A stretch of DNA of 64,000 bases from positions 1 to 64,000 of the forward strand of contig JALRIN010000013.1 in assembly GCA_023255415.1 (NCBI GenBank), read 5' to 3'. The translations under genes were made by a program, and so were the position numbers. Every line of letters starts with the position of its first letter. Positions within the stretch are counted from its first letter, which is position 1. The notes beneath the pieces are model-generated. The model was given only the letters and a program-made list of their open reading frames with translations, searched no databases and was not told the DNA's origin. Source of the DNA: Cypionkella sp. GTDB taxonomy: Bacteria > Pseudomonadota > Alphaproteobacteria > Rhodobacterales > Rhodobacteraceae. Below are positions 1 to 8,567 of this stretch, piece by piece.

Positions 1-31
1 AAAAAAAGCCACGGCCTTTGCCGTGGCTTTT
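1..31 (-). terminator. Rho-independent terminator of the lipoprotein/OmpA pair
   Basis: An 8-bp perfect stem GCCACGGC/GCCGTGGC (8-15 and 20-27) with a CTTT loop is flanked by A7 on the left and T4 on the right. Read on the minus strand it is a stem followed by seven T, just past the stop of the lipoprotein gene. It could also work in the other direction with the shorter T4 run. Confidence 0.85.
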
Positions 32-56
32 GAAATGACTGCTAAACCTTGCAAGG

Positions 57-407
57 TTAGGGTCTTTTGGGAACCCAATCGCGCAGGCCTGCGCCGATGG
101 CCTGATAATCTTTCACAACAGTGCCCGGCGGATAAAGGCTGTTGCACACCGGCAGACCCGAGGCTGGATCGAAGCGCCGCCCCGAGTAGCCTTCAACGCC
201 ATCATCGATAATCCAGCCCTGACACCCGTCTGGATCATAGGCGATTGCGGCATCATTATCGGTTGGACCAGATGTGTCTGTCCCAGAGTCATGATTGGTC
301 GCAATCAAGGTATTTGGACCAGCCCTATAGGGGTGCAGGCCAGAGGTACAGCCCGACAACGCGGTGGCAACGGCCAGCGTTATCCCAAAACTAACAATTT
401 TTACCAT
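57..407 (-). CDS. Small lipoprotein sharing a DPDGC module with the adjacent OmpA-family gene
   Basis: Predicted 116-residue lipoprotein. The start MVKIVSFG is preferred because AGGTGG lies 8 bases upstream and the next residues form a signal peptide ending in a lipobox (LSGC). The mature part contains DPDGC, W, D-x-G-x-EGY, R and P-A-S-G-x-PVC, in the same order as in the N-terminal half of the upstream OmpA-family protein, so the two share a small domain. The two cysteines probably pair in the envelope. The gene starts 5 bp after the OmpA stop, and its ribosome site overlaps the OmpA stop codon, so the two are co-transcribed. I do not recognise the domain. Confidence 0.7.
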   Translation of the reverse strand: MVKIVSFGITLAVATALSGCTSGLHPYRAGPNTLIATNHDSGTDTSGPTDNDAAIAYDPDGCQGWIIDDGVEGYSGRRFDPASGLPVCNSLYPPGTVVKDYQAIGAGLRDWVPKRP

Positions 408-412
408 ATCTG

Positions 413-1006
413 TTACCACCTGTAGCAAACGATTTCGACGCGGCGATTCTGACGCATGCCTGCGGCCGTCGCATTCGAGGCACGCGGTTCGCGCTCGCCA
501 TATCCGACCTCGCGGTCCACCACCGCACCAACCGAACGTGCGACGCTCGCCACAGCTTCGGCGCGACGCTGCGACAGCTTCATATTGTATTCATCCGAAG
601 CGCGGCTGTCGGTATGCCCATAGACAGCATAACCAAAGGCCCCTGAATTGGTGAAGAAATTCTGCAACCGCCGACGGCCTTCGCCGGTCAACTGCGCACT
701 GTCGGTGGCAAACATCTGATCGGTGTTTTCGACAAGGCAGGTGTTGCGCTTAAGGCAAACCGGCTTGCCGGTCGCCGGATTCACCCGGTCCAGCATATAG
801 CCTTCAAGACCGCCGTCTGCCCACCAATGCATACACCCATCCGGGTCGATCCAAGCCCCCCAGATGATCTTTCCCGAGACCGCTGGCCCAGGAATGGTAT
901 TTTGATTGGTTCCAGTCTGCGCAGATGCGATGCTCGCTGACAACAGGCCCAGAGTCAAAGCCGTGATGCTGATGCCTAACTTCACTGCTCTGGAAATACG
1001 ATCCAT
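413..1006 (-). CDS. OmpA-family outer-membrane/peptidoglycan-binding protein
   Basis: 197 residues. A signal peptide (about residues 1-29, ending ASAQT) is followed by a module with DPDGC...EGY...GKPVC (about 45-85) and a C-terminal OmpA/MotB domain (about 92-195). The domain shows the peptidoglycan-binding pattern: VYGHTDSRASDEYN, LSQRRAEAV and a terminal NRRVEIVCY. It lacks an N-terminal beta-barrel and is far shorter than classical OmpA, so it is probably a periplasmic cell-wall anchor. It is the first gene of a two-gene unit. The AT-rich 190-bp gap behind it carries an inverted repeat that may be its control region. Confidence 0.85.
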   Translation of the reverse strand: MDRISRAVKLGISITALTLGLLSASIASAQTGTNQNTIPGPAVSGKIIWGAWIDPDGCMHWWADGGLEGYMLDRVNPATGKPVCLKRNTCLVENTDQMFATDSAQLTGEGRRRLQNFFTNSGAFGYAVYGHTDSRASDEYNMKLSQRRAEAVASVARSVGAVVDREVGYGEREPRASNATAAGMRQNRRVEIVCYRW

Positions 1007-1033
1007 GGCGGCAGTCCCCTTTACTCACAAGTA

Positions 1034-1098
1034 AACGTATACACTGACATCCACAAATGCCGTTGCTCTACCTTGAAGTAAAGCAAAATATATACGTT
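1034..1098. repeat. Inverted repeat AACGTATA/TATACGTT upstream of the OmpA-family gene
   Basis: AACGTATA at 1034-1041 and TATACGTT at 1091-1098 are exact 8-bp inverted arms about 49 bases apart, in the AT-rich gap between the OmpA-family start (1006) and the miaB stop (1197). They could bracket a promoter or bind a dimeric regulator. Arms this short in AT-rich DNA may also be chance. I see nothing else definite in this gap. Confidence 0.3.
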
Positions 1099-1196
1099 CA
1101 GGGTTAACTGATAGCCAATTGTAGTAAGGATTTGATTAATCTAGACAAGACCTGCATGATTATACTGCGGTTTGGAAACAAAGCCCCAAAGTTTGC

Positions 1197-2510
1197 CTAA
1201 TTTGCTAGCCTTTCGCCCGCCAAAGAATTTGCCGACGCCGCAGTAATCCGCACCCGAACCAGATCGCCAATCTGTCCGGACGAATCATTGACATGCACGG
1301 CGTGCAGATGATCGGACTTGCCAATCATCTGTCCGGCTTGGCGCCCGGGCTTTTCATAAAGCACACCGACCTCGCGCCCAACCATTGCGGTTTGTGCGGC
1401 GCGTTGTTGCTCGCCCAATAAGGCCTGCAGGCGTTGCAACCGCGCATCCGCGACTTCGGCAGGCAGTTCGGGCTTTTCGGCGGCAGGGGTGCCGGGGCGG
1501 GCCGAGTATTTGAACGAATAGGCCATACCAAAGCCGACGGCGCGGATCAGATCCAGGGTCTGCTCGAACTCGGCCTCGGTCTCGCCGGGAAAGCCCACGA
1601 TGAAATCAGACGACAGCAAAATATCGGGCCTTGCGGCGCGAATTCGCTCGATCAGCCGCAGATACTCCTCGGCGCTGTGCTTGCGGTTCATCGCCTTCAG
1701 GATGCGGTCCGATCCAGATTGCACCGGCAGGTGAAGATAGGGCATCAGCTTGGGCAAATCGCCATGGGCGGCAATCAGATCGTCGTCCATGTCGTTGGGG
1801 TGCGAGGTGGTGTAGCGCAGCCGGTCCAGCCCGTCGATCTGCGCCATTTCGCGCAGCAACCGCGACAGCGTCCAGTCTTGGTCCTGCATCATGCCATGAT
1901 AGGCATTCACATTCTGCCCCAGCAAGGTGATGTCGCGCACCCCGCGCGCCACCAATCCCCGCGCTTCGGTCAAGATCCGCTCGACAGGGCGGGACACTTC
2001 GGCGCCGCGGGTATAGGGCACCACGCAAAAGGCGCAAAACTTGTCGCAGCCTTCTTGCACTGTCAGAAAAGCCGCAGGTCCGCGCAGGGCCTTGCGTTCG
2101 GGCAGGGCGTCGAATTTGTCTTCAAGCGGGAAGTCGGTGTCGATTCTTTGCCCTGGCGTCCGCGCCATTTCGGGCAGACGGTGATAGGCCTGCGGCCCGA
2201 CCACCAGATCCACCAAGGGCATGCGGCGCAAAATCTCGGGCCCTTCGGCTTGGGCCACGCAGCCCGCCACGCCGATTTTCATCGCGGGATTTTCGGCCTT
2301 GAGTTTGCGCAGACGCCCAAGGTCGGAATAAAGCTTTTCCGAAGCCTTCTCGCGAATATGGCAGGTGTTGATCAGCACCATATCAGCGCCCTCGGCGCTG
2401 TCGACGCTGACATAGCCATCCGCGCCCATCGCCTCGGCCATGCGCTCGCTGTCATATACGTTCATCTGGCAACCATAGGTCTTGATGAACAGCTTTTTCG
2501 GATCGGCCAT
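1197..2510 (-). CDS. miaB: tRNA-2-methylthio-N6-dimethylallyladenosine synthase MiaB
   Basis: 437-residue radical-SAM methylthiotransferase that adds the 2-methylthio group to isopentenyl-A37 of tRNAs reading UNN codons. The N-terminal domain has its three cluster cysteines (YGCQMN, NTCHIREKA, VAGCVAQ). The radical-SAM site is CDKFCAFC, followed by the usual VVPYTRG. A C-terminal TRAM domain ends the protein. I chose the ATG at 2510 (MADPKKLF) because GAGGTG stands just upstream; a longer frame would add about 20 unrelated residues. It stands alone here, divergent from the next gene. Confidence 0.95.
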   Translation of the reverse strand: MADPKKLFIKTYGCQMNVYDSERMAEAMGADGYVSVDSAEGADMVLINTCHIREKASEKLYSDLGRLRKLKAENPAMKIGVAGCVAQAEGPEILRRMPLVDLVVGPQAYHRLPEMARTPGQRIDTDFPLEDKFDALPERKALRGPAAFLTVQEGCDKFCAFCVVPYTRGAEVSRPVERILTEARGLVARGVRDITLLGQNVNAYHGMMQDQDWTLSRLLREMAQIDGLDRLRYTTSHPNDMDDDLIAAHGDLPKLMPYLHLPVQSGSDRILKAMNRKHSAEEYLRLIERIRAARPDILLSSDFIVGFPGETEAEFEQTLDLIRAVGFGMAYSFKYSARPGTPAAEKPELPAEVADARLQRLQALLGEQQRAAQTAMVGREVGVLYEKPGRQAGQMIGKSDHLHAVHVNDSSGQIGDLVRVRITAASANSLAGERLAN

Positions 2511-2644
2511 AACACACCTCTTTGTCGCCGTCCGCTTACGCCATAACCGGGGCTTTCGCAACGCCAGCACGGCCTAGGGGCTTGCAATACGGGCAGTCTT
2601 CGCGGACTTTGGCGCGATACGAGTTCAGGCCGATAGGGCAGACG

Positions 2645-3514
2645 ATGAAATATACCTCGCTTGAGGATTTTTTGACCAAGTCGAAAGTGGCCCTTGCCAA
2701 GGGTCCGCTGGCAATTGTTTATGCTGAAGACGAGGTCGAATTGGACACAACCCTGCGCCACCATTTGAGCGCAGGCTTTGTGCATGTGCTGCTGCTTGCG
2801 CCTGATGTGTTTCAGCTGCCTGCTGATCTGGAGACAAAGATCCACCGCGTCCGCTTTGACGTGCATTTGACCGATGGGCTTGTCACGGCGGTCAATCGGG
2901 TGATCGAGGCGGCGCCGGGCCTTTGGATATATTACTGCTTTAACGCCGAATATCTTTTCTTTCCCTTTTGCGAGACCCGCACGGTCCGCGAGATGCTGAG
3001 CTTTCACATCGAAGAGCGCCGTGACGCTTTGCTGTCTTATGTGGTTGATCTTTATGCCGATGATCTGACTGTCGCGCCAAATGCGGTGTCACTGGAACGT
3101 GCTTGTCTGGATAAATCGGGCTACTATGCGCTGGCGCGTCCTGATGCGGCCAATCACAATCACCCCAAAGAGCGTCAGCTGGATTTCTTTGGCGGGCTGC
3201 GCTGGCGCTTTGAAGAGCATATCCCGGTGGCCAAGCGCAAGATTGACCGGATTGCGCTGTTTCGCGCCAAGCCGGGGCTGAAACTGCGCGAAGATTTCAC
3301 CTTTTCCGACGAAGAATATAACACTTATGCCTGCCCATGGCATCACAATATCACCACGGCAATCGTGTCGTTCCGCACCGCAAAAGCCCTGCGCACCAAT
3401 CCCGGCTCGCGCTTTGATATTCATAATTTCCGCTGGCACAATTCCATCCCGTTTGAATGGCACAGCCAACAGCTGATGGATCTGGGTCTGATGGAACCCG
3501 GACAGTGGTTTTAG
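2645..3514 (+). CDS. Conserved hypothetical protein, possibly glycosyltransferase-like
   Basis: 289 residues from MKYTSLEDF. I do not recognise a family with confidence. The protein is rich in aromatic residues, has no signal peptide or obvious membrane segment, and contains acidic and histidine motifs (HIEERRD, YADDL, CPWHHNI, FRWHNS) of the kind seen in cytoplasmic GT-A glycosyltransferases, though no clear DxD in a typical setting. Its coding bias matches its neighbours. It is divergent from miaB and convergent with the LacI gene, so context gives no function. Confidence 0.6.
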   Translation: MKYTSLEDFLTKSKVALAKGPLAIVYAEDEVELDTTLRHHLSAGFVHVLLLAPDVFQLPADLETKIHRVRFDVHLTDGLVTAVNRVIEAAPGLWIYYCFNAEYLFFPFCETRTVREMLSFHIEERRDALLSYVVDLYADDLTVAPNAVSLERACLDKSGYYALARPDAANHNHPKERQLDFFGGLRWRFEEHIPVAKRKIDRIALFRAKPGLKLREDFTFSDEEYNTYACPWHHNITTAIVSFRTAKALRTNPGSRFDIHNFRWHNSIPFEWHSQQLMDLGLMEPGQWF

Positions 3515-3518
3515 GGCT

Positions 3519-4532
3519 TTAGGTGGTTTGGGCGGCGCAAAGCTGCCAGTCGATCTTGACGGTCTTGGGCGCAAGCGCGGCGCGGTTTGGGTCCAGCAGG
3601 GTCAGGATCAGATTAGCGGCCTCTAGCCCAATAAGGCGCGGGCGCGGGTCGATGGTGGTGATGGTCGGATGCGAAATCCCTGCGATTTCATAGGCCCCAA
3701 AGCCCGCAATCGCGATCTGCTCGGGCACATTGATGCCGCGGCGCTGGCATTCGGTCAGCGCGCCAAAGGCCGATAGATCCGAAACGCAAACCACCGCTTG
3801 GGTATCGGGCAGGCTGTCCAGCAGTTGCGCCATGGCCGCCGCCCCTTCGCGCATCGAGATCGGCGGGCGGCCTGCGCCAATCAGCCGGTCAGTGGCCAAG
3901 CCATGGCGCTGCATCGCCGCGATAAAGCCGCGCCGACGATCCGCGCCGCGGGTGTCGCCATCGGTATCGCCGCCGATAAAGCCGATCCGCTGCAGGCCGC
4001 GCGCGGCAAGGTGATCGACCATTGCAGCCATGGTATCGGCGTTGGAAAAGCCCACCACATGACCCAACGGAGCTTCGGGCAGGTCCCAGGTTTCAATCAC
4101 GGGAATGCCTGCATTGGCCAGCATCTTGCGGCTGCGCGGGCTGTGACGCCCACCTGTGACCACAATCGCCTCGGGCCGCCTGCGCAGCAGTTGCTCGATC
4201 AGCTCTTCTTCTTTGGCCACACTATAGCCGCTATAGCCCAGCAGCACCTGCATCCCCACCTCGGCCAGCCGATCTGACAGCGCCCCCACCGTATCGGCAA
4301 AGTTGGCATTGTTGATCGACGGAATCGTCACCGCCACAAAGCTGGTTTTTTGGGTGCGCAGATTGGCGGCGGTGCTGTCAAAGACATAGCCCAGATCATC
4401 GGCAATCTGACGAATACGCTCGCGCGTGCTGTCGGAAACCGAGCGATCGGCCTTAAAGGCGCGACTGACGGTCATCACCGACACCCCCGCCGCCTGGGCC
4501 ACATCTTTCATGGTTTTCGCGCTTTGCTGCAT
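3519..4532 (-). CDS. LacI-family regulator of the gluconate genes
   Basis: 337 residues. The N-terminal helix-turn-helix is typical of LacI (MKDVAQAAGVSVMTVSRAF), followed by the hinge helix and a periplasmic-binding-like sensor domain ending with TTIDPRPRLIG. It is closest in style to GntR-type gluconate repressors. It is the last gene of a minus-strand unit containing a gluconate 5-dehydrogenase-like SDR and gluconokinase. A perfect LacI-style palindrome lies ahead of that unit at 6751-6764, so I infer autoregulated repression relieved by gluconate or a related sugar acid. Confidence 0.88.
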   Translation of the reverse strand: MQQSAKTMKDVAQAAGVSVMTVSRAFKADRSVSDSTRERIRQIADDLGYVFDSTAANLRTQKTSFVAVTIPSINNANFADTVGALSDRLAEVGMQVLLGYSGYSVAKEEELIEQLLRRRPEAIVVTGGRHSPRSRKMLANAGIPVIETWDLPEAPLGHVVGFSNADTMAAMVDHLAARGLQRIGFIGGDTDGDTRGADRRRGFIAAMQRHGLATDRLIGAGRPPISMREGAAAMAQLLDSLPDTQAVVCVSDLSAFGALTECQRRGINVPEQIAIAGFGAYEIAGISHPTITTIDPRPRLIGLEAANLILTLLDPNRAALAPKTVKIDWQLCAAQTT

Positions 4533-4559
4533 CTTTCCCCACTTTCGCCGCGCTGCGTG

Positions 4560-4922
4560 TCAGTTTTGCGCGGCGCTGTCCATGCGGACGTCGGCCTTGA
4601 ACTTAAAGTCCTCGGTGACATGTTGATGGATGCGGCCTTTGAAAAACTGCGCCACGATTTGGGCCGTGCCATCGCGCGATTGGGCGCGAAACGGGCTGGG
4701 CAGCGCTTGCTCCAGCGATGCAGGGTCGCGGTAGCTGATCGCCAATCTCAGCGGAAATTCCGGCGCGCCTTCGTCACGTTCGCCGCCAAAGCTGATACGC
4801 ACATCGGTATTGCCGGGAAATTGCCGCCACAAAGGCACCAGCTGCGCGCTGACGGCAGCGCGAAAGGCTTCGGTGGTGCCCGGCTTTAGTTGGCCCTCAA
4901 ACAAGGCAAAGCGGTTGATCAT
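4560..4922 (-). CDS. Small ferredoxin-fold protein of the gluconate unit
   Basis: 120 residues without signal peptide. The pattern of an N-terminal strand with F-x-G, a long amphipathic helix and repeated short strands resembles dimeric alpha/beta-barrel (Dabb/EthD-like) proteins; I cannot name a function. Its ATG overlaps the original TGA of the preceding dehydrogenase pseudogene (ATGA), so it was translationally coupled to that gene before the pseudogene's reading frame broke. Its own frame is intact. Confidence 0.6.
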   Translation of the reverse strand: MINRFALFEGQLKPGTTEAFRAAVSAQLVPLWRQFPGNTDVRISFGGERDEGAPEFPLRLAISYRDPASLEQALPSPFRAQSRDGTAQIVAQFFKGRIHQHVTEDFKFKADVRMDSAAQN

Positions 4923-5465
4923 GCGAAGAAATCCTTATTTGGTCCGGTGAAATATTCCATCAGCGCAGCTTGATCTTCGCCGCCCAATCCGGCGGCGGTT
5001 AGCGGCATCGAAGTGTTGCTGCGCCTCGGCCACATCCTGCGCGGCCCCGCCCATCATCAGGGTCAACTGCCCCAGCGCCACCTTGGGCGCGCCGCCTGAC
5101 AACGGGTTATCCACCCGGCGCAGGCCAAGCGCCGCGGCTTTGGCCGCCAGCGCCTTGGTGGCATCGGGGTCAATCGAGGACATATCGATCAGCAAGCTGC
5201 CGGTCTTTGCGCCCTCGGCCACGACCTGCGGGCCAAACACTGCCTGTTCGACAATCTGTGCCGCGTTCAGGCTGATCTCCACAAAATCGGCCTGCGCTGC
5301 CGCCATTGCTGCCGAGCTTGCGGACGTCGCACCCAGTCTTACAAGCGCTGCCACCTTCTTTGCGCCCAGATCATAGACCGTCAGATCTTGCCCCATCTGC
5401 ACCAGCCGCGCGCCAATCGCGCAGCCCATGGCGCCCGCGCCGATCAAGGCGATTTTATGGCTCAT
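4919..5465 (-). pseudogene. NAD-dependent beta-hydroxyacid dehydrogenase, internally deleted and frameshifted
   Basis: The first ~155 codons are a normal N-terminal Rossmann domain of the 3-hydroxyisobutyrate/tartronate-semialdehyde/6-phosphogluconate dehydrogenase family (IGAGAMGCAIGARL, DMSSIDP, DNPLSGGAPKV). Just after this the frame ends in ~20 alien codons. In another frame the sequence reads the expected C-terminus (TAAGLGGEDQAALMEYF) up to a TGA that overlaps the next gene's ATG. So about 110 codons of the helical C-terminal domain, with the catalytic Lys, were deleted and the ends joined out of frame. The start overlaps gluconokinase (ATGA). Confidence 0.85.
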
Positions 5466-5944
5466 CGCAAGGCTTCCTGAAACCGGGCGATAATCGCTTC
5501 GGGGGGCTGGTCGATATCCGCCATCACAAAGGTCTCATCCGTGCTGGGCTCTTCCAGCGTTGCAAGCTGGCTGTCCAAAAGCGAAGGTGGCATGAAATGC
5601 CCCGGCCTTGCCTGCATGCGTGCCAGCAAGACTGCGCGACTGCCGCGCAGGTATAAAAAGGTCACCGAGGCCCCCGCCGCCTGCCGGATCTGGTCGCGGT
5701 AGGCGCGTTTTAGCGCCGAACAAGCCACCACCGTGGCGTCATCCGCCAAAACCGCACCAACTTGTGCCAGCCAAGGCGCGCGATCGGTGTCGGTCAGCGG
5801 CGCGCCACGGCGCATCTTGGCGATATTGGCCGCAGGATGCAGATCGTCGCCATCGACAAAACGCAAGCCCATCGCCTGCGCAAACCCCGCGCCGATCAGG
5901 CTTTTGCCACAGCCCGAAACCCCCATCACCACATAGCGCGTCAC
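5462..5944 (-). CDS. gntK: Gluconokinase
   Basis: 161-residue gluconokinase: phosphorylates D-gluconate to 6-phosphogluconate. The P-loop is GVSGCGKS near the N-terminus, followed by DGDDLHP, the family ACSALKRAYRD motif and FLYLRGSR. I place the start at a GTG (VTRYVVMGVSG) whose GTGA overlaps the stop of the upstream SDR gene, which gives the usual family length; longer frames read into SDR coding sequence. The product would feed the Entner-Doudoroff or pentose-phosphate route. The frame looks intact although the next gene is broken. Confidence 0.92.
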   Translation of the reverse strand: MTRYVVMGVSGCGKSLIGAGFAQAMGLRFVDGDDLHPAANIAKMRRGAPLTDTDRAPWLAQVGAVLADDATVVACSALKRAYRDQIRQAAGASVTFLYLRGSRAVLLARMQARPGHFMPPSLLDSQLATLEEPSTDETFVMADIDQPPEAIIARFQEALR

Positions 5945-6708
5945 AGCGAAACCGTGATGCCGCCGTCGATATAAAGCGTGGTGCCATTGACGAAAGACGA
6001 GGCTTGCGACGACAGGAAGATACAGGCCCCGACCAGCTCTTCGACATTGCCCCAACGCCCTGCGGGGGTGCGCTTGCACAGCCAATCAGTAAAGGCGGGA
6101 TCGTCGCTCAGCGCTTTGTTCAGTGGTGTCAGGAAATAGCCAGGTGCCAGCGCATTGCATTGCAACCCGTGTTTCGCCCAATCGGTGGCCATGCCCTTGG
6201 TCAGGTTCGACACAGCACCTTTGGTGGCGGTATAGGGTGCGATGCCGGGGCGGGCGAGGGCCGATTGCACGCTGGCCACATTGACGATCTTGCCCGCGCC
6301 GCGCTTGATCATATGGCGCGCGCAGGCTTGGCCGACATGAAACACCGATGCAACATTGGTTTGCAGCAGCCTCTCGAAGGCATCGGCGGGAAATTCCTCC
6401 AGCGGGCCGCGATGCTGCATGCCAGCATTATTGACCAAGATGTCAATCGCGCCAACTTCGGCCTCAAAGCCATCGACAGCGGCGCGCACGGCCGCGTGGT
6501 CGGTGACGTCAAACACCAGCTCGTGGATGGTAAAACCTTCACCGCGCAAGAGATTTGCCGCCGCCGTCAGCTTTGCCGCATCCCGCCCGTTCATCACAAT
6601 CTCGGCCCCTGCAGCGGCCATGCCGCGCGCCAAGGCATAGCCGATGCCCTGCGACGATCCGGTGATCAGGGCGCGTTTTGCGGTCAGGTCAAATAAGCTC
6701 AGGCTCAT
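5941..6708 (-). CDS. SDR oxidoreductase, gluconate 5-dehydrogenase-like
   Basis: 255-residue classical short-chain dehydrogenase. Cofactor site TGSSQGIGYALA, NNAGMQ, catalytic Ser in NVASVQS, and YTATK supplying Tyr and Lys; the C-terminus is the usual YIDGGITV. With gluconokinase next to it the likely role is interconversion of 5-keto-D-gluconate and D-gluconate (IdnO/Gno type). The start at MSLSLFDL is chosen because AAAAGGA lies about 7 bases upstream. It leads the unit SDR-gntK-(dehydrogenase)-small protein-lacI, with 4-base overlaps between the first members. Confidence 0.88.
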   Translation of the reverse strand: MSLSLFDLTAKRALITGSSQGIGYALARGMAAAGAEIVMNGRDAAKLTAAANLLRGEGFTIHELVFDVTDHAAVRAAVDGFEAEVGAIDILVNNAGMQHRGPLEEFPADAFERLLQTNVASVFHVGQACARHMIKRGAGKIVNVASVQSALARPGIAPYTATKGAVSNLTKGMATDWAKHGLQCNALAPGYFLTPLNKALSDDPAFTDWLCKRTPAGRWGNVEELVGACIFLSSQASSFVNGTTLYIDGGITVSL

Positions 6709-6750
6709 GGTCATCCTTTTAGGCTCGACAGCGGGAAAATGAATGGGTGG

Positions 6751-6764
6751 TGTTATCGATAACA
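6751..6764. promoter_or_regulatory. Perfect palindromic LacI-type operator TGTTATCGATAACA
   Basis: A perfect 14-bp palindrome sits 42 bp upstream of the SDR start and about 57 bp upstream of the divergent dehydrogenase remnant. Its centre-CG form with TGTTA/TAACA arms is typical of LacI-family operators and resembles those of E. coli GntR. It is the natural target for the LacI-family product at 3519-4532. Confidence 0.75.
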
Positions 6765-6820
6765 TGCAGCAGCTGCGACGCGAGGTCAATGATAAAGCCC
6801 ACCTTGGAAAGTCAAAATAT

Positions 6821-7255
6821 GTGAAACCAGATCTCCTGCAAATGATCGCCTATCCTGACTGGGACCAAATTCCGCTTCAAGTAGCCTATCAGGTGCACCG
6901 CTATTTCGAGGCCGCTGATAAGCCAGCTTTTCTGGCCAAGGTTGGCTCACAGATCCACGCCATTGCCACGCGGGGCGAGCTGGGGGCCTCGGCGCAGATC
7001 ATCGCGGCCTGTCCACAGCTTGAACTGATCGCGGTCTAAGGCGTGGGCTATGATGTGGCTGATCTGGCGGCTTGTGCGCCGCCGCTTTGGATGTCTTTGA
7101 AGGGCGAACCCGCGCTTTAAGGCGCTGCCGCAAGTCTTCTTGCAGACGCATAACGCTCTGGCACCTACGAGACCCGTCAGGGCATGGGGGCGTTGCTGCG
7201 CCAAAACCTGACGGCACATTTTGCAAGCCAGCCCCTGCCAAGCCCGATGATCTGA
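6821..7255 (+). pseudogene. 2-hydroxyacid dehydrogenase (glyoxylate/hydroxypyruvate reductase type), degraded
   Basis: From a GTG (VKPDLLQMIAYPDWDQ) the sequence parallels the intact paralogue at 14283-15200 up to ELIAV, then meets an in-frame TAA where the paralogue has Asn. GVGYDVADLAACA follows, then a large deletion removing the Rossmann NAD site, then AALDVFEG with one extra G (frameshift), further small deletions, and a recognisable tail (RQNLTAHFASQPLPSP). The intact gene would be about 305 codons; fewer than half remain. It ends at a TGA next to the ATG of the following gene. Confidence 0.85.
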
Positions 7256-8092
7256 ATGAAATCTATCGTCATCCATGCCGCAAAAGACCTGCGGATCGAA
7301 GAAACCGCGCCCGAACCCCTTGGAGCAGGCCAAGTCGAAATTCGGCTGACCACGGGGGGATCTGCGGTTCGGATCTGGATTACTTCAACTAGGGCGGTTT
7401 CGCCCTCGCGGCCCTGCCATCAGTTCAGCTATTGCCAAAGGGCGATGGTCAACCGCTGCCTGAACATGCGGTTTTACGGCTCGGCCATGCCTTTCCCGCA
7501 TATTCAGGGCGCGTTTCGGCAGGTCTTGGTGGCCGATGCCAGCCAATGTATGCCAGCCGATGGGCTGACGGCGGGCGAGGCGGCAATGGCCGAACCGCTG
7601 GCGGTCTGCCTCTATGCCGCACGGCGTGAGGGGGCGGATTTTATTGCCGCCACTGATCTTTCGGATTTCACCTTGGGTGTCGCGCGGCAAGCGGGGGCAG
7701 ATGTTGCCCTTAACACCGCACAAGTCCCCAAGGCTTTGGCCGCCTTTACCCAAGACAAGGGCCGCTTTGATGTGCTTTACGAATGCTCCGGGGCGGCGTC
7801 TGCGCGGATTGCCGCGATCCCGGCGATGCGGCCGGGCGGTGTTATCATTCAGCTAGGGCTTGGCGGCGATATGACGCTGCCGGTGCAGACGATGACGGCC
7901 AAGGAATTGAGCTTGCGCGGATTCTTCCGCTTTTACGAAGAATCCGCCACCGGGGTTAGTCTGATGCAAAAGGGCGTGATCGACGTCCAGCCCTTTATCA
8001 CCCAGACCTTCCCGCTGTCGCAGGCGCTGCAAGCCTTTCAAACCGCAGGCGACCGCAGCCGCGCGATGAAAGCGCAGATCGTGTTCGACTAG
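7256..8092 (+). pseudogene. L-idonate 5-dehydrogenase-like zinc alcohol dehydrogenase, multiply deleted
   Basis: Still open for 278 codons, but the medium-chain dehydrogenase fold is broken. After the N-terminus (MKSIVIHAAKDLRIEE) a one-base change shifts the frame; the correct frame reads GICGSDLDYFN then a stop. The stretch with the catalytic GHE motif is missing. NxSRPCHQxxYC, MRFYGSAM, QGAFRQVL and AEPLAVCLYA are preserved, then the GxGPxG NAD-binding segment is deleted (REGAD joins directly to FIAATDLS). The tail GLGGDMTLP and the terminal DRSRAMK match idonate dehydrogenases. A stable enzyme is very unlikely. Confidence 0.82.
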
Positions 8093-8511
8093 GCGGGCAG
8101 ATCCGCGCCAATCGCCGCCAAAGCGGCAAGCGCCACTTCGTAATCCTGATCACCGGTCCCCGACCCGATGCCGATGCCGCCGACCAACTCGCCCTTGATG
8201 CGAATGGGCAAGCCGCCCTTCAGCCAAGTGATGCCGCCTTGCGTGGCAAGACTAAGCGCGGGGCGCATGATTTCGGGCACGTTTTCTGTCGGTGCGCCGA
8301 TCGAAGCTGCGGTCTGCGCCTTGGCAAAGGCCGAGCGCAGGCTTAAAAACTTTGCGCCCGTCATGCGAATTTTGCCCAAAACCTCGCCGCTTGCATCGAC
8401 AATCACGATACATTGCGGCTGGCCCATGGCTTCGGCTTTCGCCACGGCAGCGGTCAGCATCTGCAGGGTGGCGCTATGGGTCAGGCGCAGGGTGTTGGCA
8501 AAAAACGTCAT
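8089..8511 (-). CDS. GlcG/HbpS-family (DUF336) protein
   Basis: 140 residues with the full GlcG/HbpS pattern: VIVDASGEVLGKIRM, LSLRSAFAKAQTA, QGGITWLKGGLPI and GELVGGIGIGSGTGDQDYEVA. Members bind heme or small ligands and often sit with sugar-acid or glycolate genes, but no reaction is firmly assigned. It has no signal peptide. AAGGAGAG precedes the ATG. It is convergent with, and overlaps the end of, the degraded idonate dehydrogenase gene, and it is one of the few intact genes in this decayed stretch. Confidence 0.85.
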   Translation of the reverse strand: MTFFANTLRLTHSATLQMLTAAVAKAEAMGQPQCIVIVDASGEVLGKIRMTGAKFLSLRSAFAKAQTAASIGAPTENVPEIMRPALSLATQGGITWLKGGLPIRIKGELVGGIGIGSGTGDQDYEVALAALAAIGADLPA

Positions 8512-8567
8512 GGGCTCTCCTTTGATTTGGCGTCACCCTAGGCGATGCGGGGCCCTGCCACAACGCC